Of a stretch of DNA of 47,735 bases, positions 16,694 to 23,789 are shown one piece after another (positions within the stretch are counted from its first letter, which is position 1; each line of letters starts with the position of its first letter). The stretch spans positions 1 to 47,735 of the forward strand of contig JAIESR010000035.1 of the NCBI GenBank assembly GCA_019745775.1. The letters run 5' to 3'. Source of the DNA: Xanthobacteraceae bacterium. GTDB lineage: Bacteria; Pseudomonadota; Alphaproteobacteria; Rhizobiales; Xanthobacteraceae. The notes beneath the pieces were generated by a model, which worked only from the letters and a program-made list of their open reading frames with translations, searched no databases and had not been told where the DNA came from. The position numbers and the translations under genes are program-made.

Positions 16694-17731
16694 ATGGTCA
16701 GATTGATGGCTGCACGCGTTGGCTATGTTGCCGTAGGACTTGTCGCGACCCTTGCGGCTAACGCTGCACCGAGCCGCGCGGACGAATTCTATCGGGGGAA
16801 GCAGGTCTCGGTATATATAGGTTACGGCCCAGGCGGCACTTACGACACCTACGGTAGACTATTGGCGCACTATATGAGCCGATATGTTCCCGGCAATCCC
16901 ACGTTTGTGCCGCGAAACATGCCGGGAGCCGGCAGCAAGTTGCTCGCCAGCTATCTTTATAGCGCTGCGCCTAAGGATGGCAGGGAATTCGGGGTTATCT
17001 GGAGCGGTCTTATACTCGATTCATTGCTGGATGAATCGCGCAGCGAGAAATTCGATGCCAGCCGTTTTAGCTGGATTGGCAGCATGAACAAATCCACCCG
17101 TGGTGGGGTCGTTTGGCACACGGCGCCGGCTCAGTCGCTGGAGGATGCCCTGCACAAGACAATGGTCGTTGGTTCGACTGGTGCGAGATCAGGCCTCGGA
17201 CTTTATCCGTTGCTGCTCAACCGGCTAATCGGTGCCAAATTCAAGATCGTCGGTGGTTACAAGGGGTCGACCGACATGAGCTTGGCGATGGAACGCGGCG
17301 AGCTCGATGCTATTGTCGGTATCGATATTGCTAACATCCTGAATGTCAAACCCGATTGGTTTGCAGCAATGAAGGCCAAGGTGTTTCTGCAACTTAGTCT
17401 TCAAAAAGATCCACAATTTCCACACGCGCCTTTGGTGATGGACTTCATCTCGAAGGCGGAAGACAGGCAATTCATGAAATTGTTCCTTGCAGCGGATGAT
17501 CTCTCCTATTTGTTCATAGCTCCGCCTTCCATTCCAGCGGATCGTCTCAGAGTGCTACGCGAGGCGTTCGTGGCGGTAACGAAGGATCCCGCCTTTTTGG
17601 TGGAGGCTAAGAAGCGCAATGTTGAGGTCAAGCCGACCAGCGGCGAGGCCATTGCGAGCTTGGTAAGTGATATTTATTCGACACCTGCGTCCTTGTTGGC
17701 GCAGGCTCGGGCGCTCGTGAATAAGCAATAG
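16694..17731 (+). CDS. Tripartite tricarboxylate transporter receptor-like protein
   Basis: This 345-residue periplasmic receptor begins at ATG 16694, with AAGGAG upstream; an in-frame GTG at 16658 is less likely. The signal peptide ends near AAPSRA-DEFYRGKQVSVYIGYGPGGTYDTYGRLLA. The opening FYRGKxVxxxIGxGPGGTYD and VPGNPTFVPRNMPGAGS mark the divergent receptor branch that also includes the protein at 23790. No TctA/TctB genes follow. As last gene of the operon it probably captures the acid that the CoA-transferases activate. Confidence 0.88.
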   Translation: MVRLMAARVGYVAVGLVATLAANAAPSRADEFYRGKQVSVYIGYGPGGTYDTYGRLLAHYMSRYVPGNPTFVPRNMPGAGSKLLASYLYSAAPKDGREFGVIWSGLILDSLLDESRSEKFDASRFSWIGSMNKSTRGGVVWHTAPAQSLEDALHKTMVVGSTGARSGLGLYPLLLNRLIGAKFKIVGGYKGSTDMSLAMERGELDAIVGIDIANILNVKPDWFAAMKAKVFLQLSLQKDPQFPHAPLVMDFISKAEDRQFMKLFLAADDLSYLFIAPPSIPADRLRVLREAFVAVTKDPAFLVEAKKRNVEVKPTSGEAIASLVSDIYSTPASLLAQARALVNKQ

Positions 17732-17976
17732 ACGCAGTTTTGAGGCGCATCGGCATCATCCGTAAGGCCTGCGGGTTGCGGCGATCCCGCTTACATAATC
17801 TCGCACCAATGGCCTCGACAACCAGAGAGTCGGTAAGCTCCGGGCGAACAGCAGATATCGATGTTACCGTGGTGATGTTCGTCGTCGCCGAAATCACAAC
17901 TTCTGCTTTTGGAAAGCTGCCGGATGCACACGTCTCAATGCTGCATTTGTTCAGGTCGGCTAAGGGTCATTCGCGC

Positions 17977-18035
17977 GAATCCGTGGAGTTTGGTTTTCAT
18001 ACCACGCAAGTCATTGAATTTATTAAGATGGTGAA
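17977..18035 (+). repeat. Conserved arm upstream of the tRNA-Val fragment, copy 2 (short)
   Basis: About 60 bp similar to the ends of the arms at 9822 and 19901, without gaps. It shares GAATCCGTGGA, GCAAGTCATTGAA and ends in GAA before the tRNA fragment. In the same frame it reads ESVE, six residues, QVIEFIKMV, then NPFTR. Confidence 0.7.
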
Positions 18036-18080
18036 TCCCTTCACACGGGACGTCACCCTCCCCTCGCAAAGCGCCCACAC
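18036..18080 (+). repeat. Decayed copy of tRNA-Val 3' half
   Basis: TCCCTTCACACGGGA (18036-18050) and AGCGCCCAC near 18070-18078 match the ends of the attachment core, but the middle has diverged (CGTCACCCTCCCCTCGCA). It lies 6 bp before a complete second tRNA-Val gene. It is probably an old, no longer recombining junction. Confidence 0.7.
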
Positions 18081-18086
18081 ATTGAA

Positions 18087-18161
18087 GGGCGGTTAGCTCA
18101 GCGGGAGAGCGTTCGCTTCACACGCGAGAGGTCGTAGGTTCGATCCCTCCACCGCCCACCA
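18087..18161 (+). tRNA. tRNA-Val (anticodon CAC), second isodecoder inside the island
   Basis: A 75-nt gene with encoded CCA. Acceptor stem GGGCGGT/ACCGCCC, D arm GCTC/GAGC, anticodon stem TTCGC/GCGAG around TTCACAC (anticodon CAC). Compared with the gene at 5127, one acceptor pair and one anticodon-stem pair are changed on both sides, so pairing is kept. The T stem GTAGG/CCTCC has one mismatch. It could be functional or slightly decayed. Confidence 0.85.
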
Positions 18162-18185
18162 TTCCACTGCGTGTCGAATGCTCGG

Positions 18186-19010
18186 CTAGTTCTTCGACGC
18201 TATCGCGCCGTTTTGCTTGATGATGGCAGCACCTTCCTGACTTTTCACAAAGGCGATGAATGCATTCACCGATTCTGTTGGCGATTTTCCGACGACCAAA
18301 AACGCATCTCGCGTTAGACGGTACTTGCCGGACAAGACACTGGCCTCATCGGCCGAGGCGCCGTTGAGCGAAACAGCTTTGATCTTGCCTTTGCTTTGCG
18401 CGACAAACGTCGCGCTCGTCATGCCGATCGCTCCTTGCGTTTCTGCCAGAGCGCGGGCCATATCGCCCGCGCGCGCCAGAGATTGCGTTCCTTCAGGGAT
18501 TTTCAGATTCTTGAAGCATGCGATTCCATCGCGCACGACTTCCATATCCACTTCGCTCTCGGGCCGAACGAGAACAACAATTGCCAAGTCGGAGCCGCCG
18601 ACCTCCTTCCAATTGCGGACCTTGCCTTCGTAGATCGAGCAGATTTGCTCATCCGTCAGGCCCTTGACGGTGACGGCCTCGTGAACGCCGAACAGCACCG
18701 GCGCCATCGCGATACGATGCACCGTCATTCCGCGTTTGGTGATATCGCCGACGTTGAGCCCGTGGCTCGCCATCGCGATATCAATCCTGCCAGCCGAAAG
18801 GGCTTCAAAACGAGCTTTCGTCCCGAGACCTTTGCCGACTTGTACGGTGATTCCGCGCTTGGCGGAAAATGCCTTGCCCAGGGCCTCAACCAACGGAGCT
18901 GTTCCGGTCGAGCCGTCTATCGAGATTGTCTGCTGAGCTGACGCGCTACCGGCAGCGCCCAACGCAACACCGATGACCAGTGCCTTCAATGACCAGAAGC
19001 CTTTGAACAT
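18186..19010 (-). CDS. PstS-like periplasmic substrate-binding protein
   Basis: The 274-residue product starts at the ATG complementary to 19008-19010, preceded by GAGGGGAGG. The signal peptide ends at GSASA-QQ. The mature part opens TISIDGSTGTAPLVEALGKAFSAKRG and shows GLGTKARFEALSAGRIDIAMASHGL, DEQICSIYEGKVRNWKEVGGSD and a C-terminal AFIAFVKSQEGAAIIKQNGA. These fit the PBP_like/PstS group that binds phosphate or other oxyanions. No PstCAB genes are present. It is divergent from a TauE/SafE exporter, so sulfonate- or sulfur-oxyanion binding is also possible. Confidence 0.82.
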   Translation of the reverse strand: MFKGFWSLKALVIGVALGAAGSASAQQTISIDGSTGTAPLVEALGKAFSAKRGITVQVGKGLGTKARFEALSAGRIDIAMASHGLNVGDITKRGMTVHRIAMAPVLFGVHEAVTVKGLTDEQICSIYEGKVRNWKEVGGSDLAIVVLVRPESEVDMEVVRDGIACFKNLKIPEGTQSLARAGDMARALAETQGAIGMTSATFVAQSKGKIKAVSLNGASADEASVLSGKYRLTRDAFLVVGKSPTESVNAFIAFVKSQEGAAIIKQNGAIASKN

Positions 19011-19090
19011 GGCATTCCTCCCCTCAGGAATGTTGATGGGATATGATATCGAGCGAGAAGCCGGTGCTGCAATGCATGCCGGAGGAGGAA

Positions 19091-19876
19091 ATGGACTTTC
19101 TAGTAATTGGCATCGTGGCGTTCGCCGCCTCGGCGCTGACGTTCTTTTCAGGCTTTGGTCTCGGCACGATTTTGTTGCCGGCGTTCGCGCTGTTCTTTTC
19201 GGCACCGGCTGCAGTCGCGGCGACGGCCGTCGTGCATCTGCTAAACAACCTGTTCAAAGGCACGTTGATATTCCGCACGGCGCACTGGCCTACAGTGCTC
19301 CGGTTCGGAATTCCGGCTGTGCCCGGAGCAATCGCTGGCGCGTTGCTGCTGGCCTACCTGGGCGAAATGCCGGCGTTCCGCTGGAGCGCTTTTGGCCGCG
19401 AATTCGTCCCGTCTACCGGTGGCATCATTATTGGCCTGGCATTGTTCGTGCTTGCCGTGCTGGAACTGGTGCCGTGGTTTCAAAAGTTGTCCGCGCCGGC
19501 CCGGTGGGTGCCCCTCGGTGGACTGCTTATGGGCTTTTCCGGGGGCCTTACCGGCCAGCAAGGCGCATTGCGTTCCATCTTCCTTTTGAAGACCGGTCTC
19601 GACGCGCCACGTTTCATTGCGACGGGTACGATGGTCTCAATCTTTGTCGACGTTTCGCGCTTGCCAACCTATTTCGCATCATTCACGCGTGGCACGCTGG
19701 ACCTTGCCGGGCGTGAGGGCATGTTGGTGGCGGTCGGTACGGCTTGCGCGTTCGCAGGGGCGTGGGTCGGCGCAAGCTATTTCAAGAAGGTGACCATCGA
19801 GGTGGTGCGCTATCTGGTCGCTGCGTTGATGCTCCTGATCGGCACAGGACTGATTTTCGGAGTACTCGGCACCTAG
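19091..19876 (+). CDS. TauE/SafE (TSUP) family membrane transporter
   Basis: The 261-residue polytopic protein has about eight hydrophobic segments. The start at 19091 (MDFLVIGIVAFAASALTF) is chosen because GGAGGAGGAA lies directly upstream; a longer frame from 19043 adds a hydrophilic extension. The duplicated TSUP pattern is visible in FFSGFGLGTILLPAFALF and LLMGFSGGLTGQQGALRSIFL. Members export sulfite, sulfoacetate or other organic anions. It is divergent from the PstS-like receptor, 80 bp apart; the two make up block C. Confidence 0.85.
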   Translation: MDFLVIGIVAFAASALTFFSGFGLGTILLPAFALFFSAPAAVAATAVVHLLNNLFKGTLIFRTAHWPTVLRFGIPAVPGAIAGALLLAYLGEMPAFRWSAFGREFVPSTGGIIIGLALFVLAVLELVPWFQKLSAPARWVPLGGLLMGFSGGLTGQQGALRSIFLLKTGLDAPRFIATGTMVSIFVDVSRLPTYFASFTRGTLDLAGREGMLVAVGTACAFAGAWVGASYFKKVTIEVVRYLVAALMLLIGTGLIFGVLGT

Positions 19877-19900
19877 GTTTGGAAGGTTTCCTTTGCCCTT

Positions 19901-20002
19901 AGGGGAATTCCTTCCGCAAAGAGTGTCTCAAACCTGCGCTGGAGAATCCGTGGAAATTGGTTTCGAAGATGTGCAAGTCATTGAAATTATTCAGATGGGG
20001 AA
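19901..20002 (+). repeat. Conserved arm upstream of the tRNA-Val fragment, copy 3
   Basis: About 102 bp similar to 9822-9925 through its whole length. In frame it reads LGEFLPQRVSQTCAGESVE, six residues, QVIEIIQM, and continues in the tRNA fragment as NPFTRERS and stop. Confidence 0.75.
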
Positions 20003-20049
20003 TCCCTTCACACGGGAGAGGTCGTAGGTTCAATCCCTACAGCGCCCAC
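20003..20049 (+). repeat. attachment-site-like copy of tRNA-Val 3' half (exact, 47 bp), right end of island
   Basis: Identical to 5153-5199. It ends at CCCAC, where the original has CCCACC. This is the last copy and so the likely right boundary of the island series. The sequence after it shows no further repeats. Confidence 0.85.
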
Positions 20050-20166
20050 ATCGAACCTACCGCCATTGTTGAAGTGTCTTGCGATCACGCAATTTGTCTG
20101 TTCGGCAAGTGGCGGCAGAATCGCGTCCGGCTGCCGGTGAAATGATGGAGCCACGGGAGCGATGCA

Positions 20167-21585
20167 TCATTTGGGGTTGGTCACGCCATAGTGGTCGGCC
20201 AGGGCGTGGCCGGGATGGCGGTAGGGCTGGATGCCCGGCTTCTGCGGCAACATGGTTCTGTCCCACTCCTCCCACTCGGTCTTCAGGCGGTTGAACACGT
20301 CCGCTTGTCTCACTTTCAGATTGGCGCGCTCGCGCGGATCCTTGACGACATCGAACAGGAACTCGTTGCCCGCGATCCGCAGATACTTCATGTCGCCATC
20401 GCGCACGGCGCGCTGCTGGCCGGGCCGGAAGCGGAAAAACAGCTTGCGGGGATGGGGGCGCGCCTTGCCGGTCATGACCGGGACGAGGTTGTCGCCGTCG
20501 GGCGGATAGGCCGGGTCGGGCGCTGCACCGGCGGCGGCAAGCAGCGTCGGCAGCCAGTCCATCGTGGCGGTGACCCGCTCCGAAACCTGTCCGGCGGCGA
20601 CCTGCCCCGGCCAGCGGACGATCGCCGGAATGCGCACGCCGCCTTCGAGCAGCTCCTGCTTCATGCCGCTGAACGGCCATATCTTCGAGAAGCGCTCGCC
20701 GCCGTTGTCGCTTGTGAAGACGACGATGGTGTTGCCGGCGATGCCCTGCGCGTCGAGCATCTGCAACACCTTGCCGATGTTCAGATCCATGCTCTGGACC
20801 ATCGCAGCGTAGGTCTTCTGCGAGCCGCCCTCGTAATGGATGAAATCCTTGACGCGTTTGGCCTCCTCTTGGTCGTCAGGCCCGATCCAGGGGTAATGCG
20901 GCGCGTTGAAGTGGAGGCTGATCAGGAACGGCTGCTTGGCTTTCGCATAATCCGCGATCGACTGCACGGCCCGGTCGCCGAGCAGGTTCGTCATGTACCC
21001 ATTCCGATCGATCGTCACCTCCTGCTCGTAGAGCGGCGTGCGCGACTTGCTGCCGTGGTCGAAGTAGTCGGCGGTGCCGCCGAAGAACCCGAAGAAGCGG
21101 TCGTAGCCGCTCTTGAGCGGGCTGAAGTCCGGCAGGAAGCCCAGGTGCCACTTGCCGATCAGTTCGGTGGCATAGCCCGCCTTTTTTAGGATGGAGGGAA
21201 GCGTGGGATGGCTGGGCGGCAGGCCGGCGTTCTTCGCGCTCTGCAGATTGATCGGCTCCTCGAGACCGGCTGCGAGGCGATATTGATAGCGTCCCGTGAT
21301 CAACGCGACTCGCGTTGGCGAACACACCGGCGAGTTTGAATAGGCCTGCGTGAATCGCAGCCCCTCGAGCGCGAGCCGATCGACATTCGGAGTCGTGTAG
21401 TCGCGCTGTCCGTAACAACTCACGTCCGCATAACCGAGATCGTCGGCCATGATGAAGACGATGTTCGGCCTGCCGGTTTGCGCTCGACCCGTTCTGCCAA
21501 GCCCGAGGCCCGCTGCCATGATCGAACCTGCCGCCGTCGCTTGCACAAATCGGCGTCTCGTAACTAGGCTCCGACCTGTTGTCAT
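20167..21585 (-). CDS. Tat-exported arylsulfatase-type sulfatase
   Basis: The 472-residue enzyme starts at the ATG complementary to 21583-21585, behind GGGGGGTGAG. Residues 10-13 (RRRF) followed by VQATAAGSIMAAGLGLG form a twin-arginine signal. PNIVFIMADDLGYADVSCYG supplies the two metal-binding Asp. NSPVCSPTRVALITGRY at about 84-100 is the sulfatase signature; Cys88 in CSPTR must be converted to formylglycine. VFTSDNGGERFSK and GGVRIPAIVRWPG are the further metal- and fold-defining motifs. It hydrolyses a sulfate ester of unknown kind in the periplasm. No formylglycine-generating enzyme is in the window. Confidence 0.9.
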   Translation of the reverse strand: MTTGRSLVTRRRFVQATAAGSIMAAGLGLGRTGRAQTGRPNIVFIMADDLGYADVSCYGQRDYTTPNVDRLALEGLRFTQAYSNSPVCSPTRVALITGRYQYRLAAGLEEPINLQSAKNAGLPPSHPTLPSILKKAGYATELIGKWHLGFLPDFSPLKSGYDRFFGFFGGTADYFDHGSKSRTPLYEQEVTIDRNGYMTNLLGDRAVQSIADYAKAKQPFLISLHFNAPHYPWIGPDDQEEAKRVKDFIHYEGGSQKTYAAMVQSMDLNIGKVLQMLDAQGIAGNTIVVFTSDNGGERFSKIWPFSGMKQELLEGGVRIPAIVRWPGQVAAGQVSERVTATMDWLPTLLAAAGAAPDPAYPPDGDNLVPVMTGKARPHPRKLFFRFRPGQQRAVRDGDMKYLRIAGNEFLFDVVKDPRERANLKVRQADVFNRLKTEWEEWDRTMLPQKPGIQPYRHPGHALADHYGVTNPK

Positions 21586-21929
21586 ACTCACCCCCCTGGC
21601 TTCGAGGTCTGCACTCAAGCAAAACTGTCCCGACTTGTCACCACATCAACCGGTCTCTGTGCTCTCTCGGGTTGCCAACAATGGCAAAATCTAAAGCCCG
21701 GGAGCTACCATCTATACAACACAGTCACAGGCTTTGGCTCTTGAAGCACGAAGTTGACGACGATCGCTTCCTACAGATTTCGTCGACCTCGCCGGCCTCA
21801 TTCGTCGCTCGGCGAGCGGTGTCGCCCCCTGCCTTCTCTCGACGAAATCGCCGCATCAGGGCTAGAGCCGAGCGTGAAGGCGGAATAGCCTAAGCGAACG
21901 GTGTTGGTATTGAACGGAGGCAGGTTGCC
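21586..21929. promoter_or_regulatory. Divergent intergenic region, sulfatase and YncE-like gene
   Basis: About 340 bp between two divergent genes for exported proteins. No intact small gene is convincing and no operator could be recognised. Promoters for both directions are expected here. Confidence 0.4.
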
Positions 21930-23279
21930 ATGCAGATCAGTCGTCGCGACGTAATCTCTTCAGCCGCCGGCCTGGGGCTTGCTGCCGCCACGCGGCCGGC
22001 GTGGTCCCAGCCGGCAGAGAAGACACCGGATCGGGTCTTCGTTTGCAACGAAGACAGCAACACCCTTTCCGTGATCGATCCCGTCCGCAATCAAGTGACC
22101 GCAACTGTCAATCTCACCAGCTTCGATGAGGACCCGCGACCGCCCTTCCGTTACGTGACAGGTGGAGTGATACCCACCCACGTCGCAATGGTGCGCAAGC
22201 CGCTTTATCACGGCGCCATCGACATCCATGGTGCCGCTCCCTCTCCGGACGACACGCTCATCGCCACCACCGGCCGCGGCACCAGCAATGTGTACCTGAT
22301 CGAAACGGCGACATTGAAGGTCGTGGGCAACTCCGCCAATCCACAGGCGGGACCGACCACCAATCCCGAGCGGCTCTCGAGCGGCATCATCGTGGGACGC
22401 GAGCCGCACGAGCCGACCTTCACGCGGAACGGCAAGGAACTCTGGGTCACCGTTCGCGGCGAGGATCGGATAGCAATCGTCGATGTCGAGCAGGCCCGTC
22501 GCGGCAACAGCGCCGGCGCGAGCGCGGTCCGGCAATACCTCGGGACAATCAATGGGCCGGCGCAGGTATGGTTTTCGAAGGACGGCCAACTCGCCTTTGT
22601 CGTGTCGCAGAAGGCTTCGCAGTTGGACCTGTTCGAGACCAACTTTGGTGCGGACGGCTATAGCCGTGCCAAGCGCGTGAAAACCATCGATATAAAATCG
22701 CAGGACCCGCGCGCGTTCACGCCGTTTCTGAAGACGTCGCCTGACGGACGAGAGGTTTGGCTCTCGCACAAGATTGCCGACGCGGTTTCCGCTTGGTCGG
22801 TAGACCGGGACGCAAAGGCGCTGGATACGGTTGCGCTCGGCGAGAACGCACGGCCAAACCATGTCGAGTTCGTAGAAAACAACCGTGGCAAGGCGGTTTA
22901 CGTCAGCTTCGCCCGGGTTGACGACGGCGGACCGGAGAACACGGCTTCGAGCCGGATCGCCATCATCGATCGCTCGGCTCCGGCAGGCAGTCGCAAAGTG
23001 ATTGGTCACGTTTTCAGCCATGGTCGAGAGGCGCACGGACTTTGGACCAACCCGGAAGGTACCCGCCTGTACGTGGCGCACGAACAGGATGAATTGCCGA
23101 ATACGCCCAATGCCGGGCAGACGGTTTGCAGTGTCTTCGACGTCGCGGATCCGCTGGCGCCCAAGCACGTGACACAAATCCCGCTCGGCGAGCTTGCGCT
23201 GCCCTCCGGGAAACTCCGCAACAAGAAGAGCATCAACCTGGTCTACGTGCGGCCCGGGGCGACCGGACAAGCCGGCTAG
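21930..23279 (+). CDS. Tat-exported YncE-like beta-propeller protein
   Basis: The 449-residue protein has a twin-arginine-like leader (ISRRDVISSAAGLGLAAATRPAWSQ). The rest consists of repeated blade-like units: RVFVCNEDSNTLSVIDPVRNQVTATVNL, DTLIATTGRGTSNVYLIETATLKVVG, KELWVTVRGEDRIAIVDVE, and GTRLYVAHEQDELPNTPNAG. This is the YVTN/YncE seven-bladed propeller pattern, used for binding rather than catalysis in most known cases. GGAGG lies upstream of the ATG. A DUF305 gene follows after 16 bp, probably in the same transcript. Confidence 0.82.
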   Translation: MQISRRDVISSAAGLGLAAATRPAWSQPAEKTPDRVFVCNEDSNTLSVIDPVRNQVTATVNLTSFDEDPRPPFRYVTGGVIPTHVAMVRKPLYHGAIDIHGAAPSPDDTLIATTGRGTSNVYLIETATLKVVGNSANPQAGPTTNPERLSSGIIVGREPHEPTFTRNGKELWVTVRGEDRIAIVDVEQARRGNSAGASAVRQYLGTINGPAQVWFSKDGQLAFVVSQKASQLDLFETNFGADGYSRAKRVKTIDIKSQDPRAFTPFLKTSPDGREVWLSHKIADAVSAWSVDRDAKALDTVALGENARPNHVEFVENNRGKAVYVSFARVDDGGPENTASSRIAIIDRSAPAGSRKVIGHVFSHGREAHGLWTNPEGTRLYVAHEQDELPNTPNAGQTVCSVFDVADPLAPKHVTQIPLGELALPSGKLRNKKSINLVYVRPGATGQAG

Positions 23280-23295
23280 AACGCAGGAGCCATCC

Positions 23296-23742
23296 ATGCG
23301 ACCAACGATGTCGATGCTTGCGGCTGCTGCCGCAGCGTTGTGGCTGTTGGGTCAAAGCTTGGACCCCGCCGCTCGCAGCGAGACGCATGCTCATCCGCAG
23401 CGTCATCCGGCGGAACAATGGTCATCGGCTATGGGCTTTCCGCGTTCGCTCTATGAAGCGGCGATGCGTATGCACGAAGACATGCTTCGCTCGCCCCCAA
23501 CCGGCAACGCCGATGTGGATTTTCTCGTACAGATGATCCCGCATCACGAAGGCGCCGTAGAGATGGCCCGGCTTTATCTCGGCGCCGGCAACGATCCGCT
23601 CGTGCGCCGCCTGGCCGAAGAAATTATCGCCGGCCAGCAGGCCGAGATTACCGCCATGAAGGCGAGGCTCGAGATTCTCAGGAAGGGCGCCGATCCGAAC
23701 CCAGGCGGCTTTCCGTCGTTAGGGAGTAGCCGTGGACAATAG
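23296..23742 (+). CDS. Secreted DUF305 protein (ferritin-like helical bundle)
   Basis: The 148-residue product starts at ATG 23296, with AGGAG upstream, and has a signal peptide (MLAAAAAALWLLGQSLDPAARS). The DUF305 core is seen in VDFLVQMIPHHEGAVEMARLYL and RRLAEEIIAGQQAEITAMKARL; the HH pair and His/Glu residues are those proposed to bind metal in this family. DUF305 proteins often lie near copper-handling genes, but none is seen here. It follows the propeller gene closely and may work with it. Confidence 0.85.
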   Translation: MRPTMSMLAAAAAALWLLGQSLDPAARSETHAHPQRHPAEQWSSAMGFPRSLYEAAMRMHEDMLRSPPTGNADVDFLVQMIPHHEGAVEMARLYLGAGNDPLVRRLAEEIIAGQQAEITAMKARLEILRKGADPNPGGFPSLGSSRGQ

Positions 23743-23789
23743 ATCGCGCAATTCATGCCGCCCGGTCCATCAGGACCCAACGGCGGCCG

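Larger units (their letters stand above)
17732..18086. other. Block B end, no intact gene
   Basis: About 350 bp. The last ~110 bp holds the arm (17977-18035) and the decayed tRNA fragment (18036-18080). An open frame from 17740 to 18096 spans the junction, but only its ESVE…QVIEFIKM…NPFTR part is shared with the other junctions. Confidence 0.5.
5153..20049. mobile_element. Composite genomic island at tRNA-Val, three blocks, no integrase seen
   Basis: The region is bounded on the left by the intact tRNA-Val gene and on the right by a 47-bp exact copy of its 3' half. Internal copies lie at 9926 and 18036. The cargo is purely metabolic and regulatory: a flavin oxidoreductase, an aldolase, two regulators, a CoA-dependent catabolic operon, three solute receptors and an exporter. 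No tyrosine or serine recombinase, excisionase or transfer gene is seen. I infer serial insertion of related elements at one tRNA, followed by loss of mobility genes. Confidence 0.6.

Noticed and set aside
18051-18070. Possible CRISPR-like repeats in the island because of recurring tRNA words
   Set aside because: The copies are kilobases apart, follow tRNA structure and show no spacer periodicity. They are attachment-site relics.
17740-18096. 118-codon frame spanning the arm and decayed tRNA fragment
   Set aside because: Only its last ~30 residues resemble the other junctions; the rest has no structure, so I treat it as a chance frame across a junction rather than a gene.
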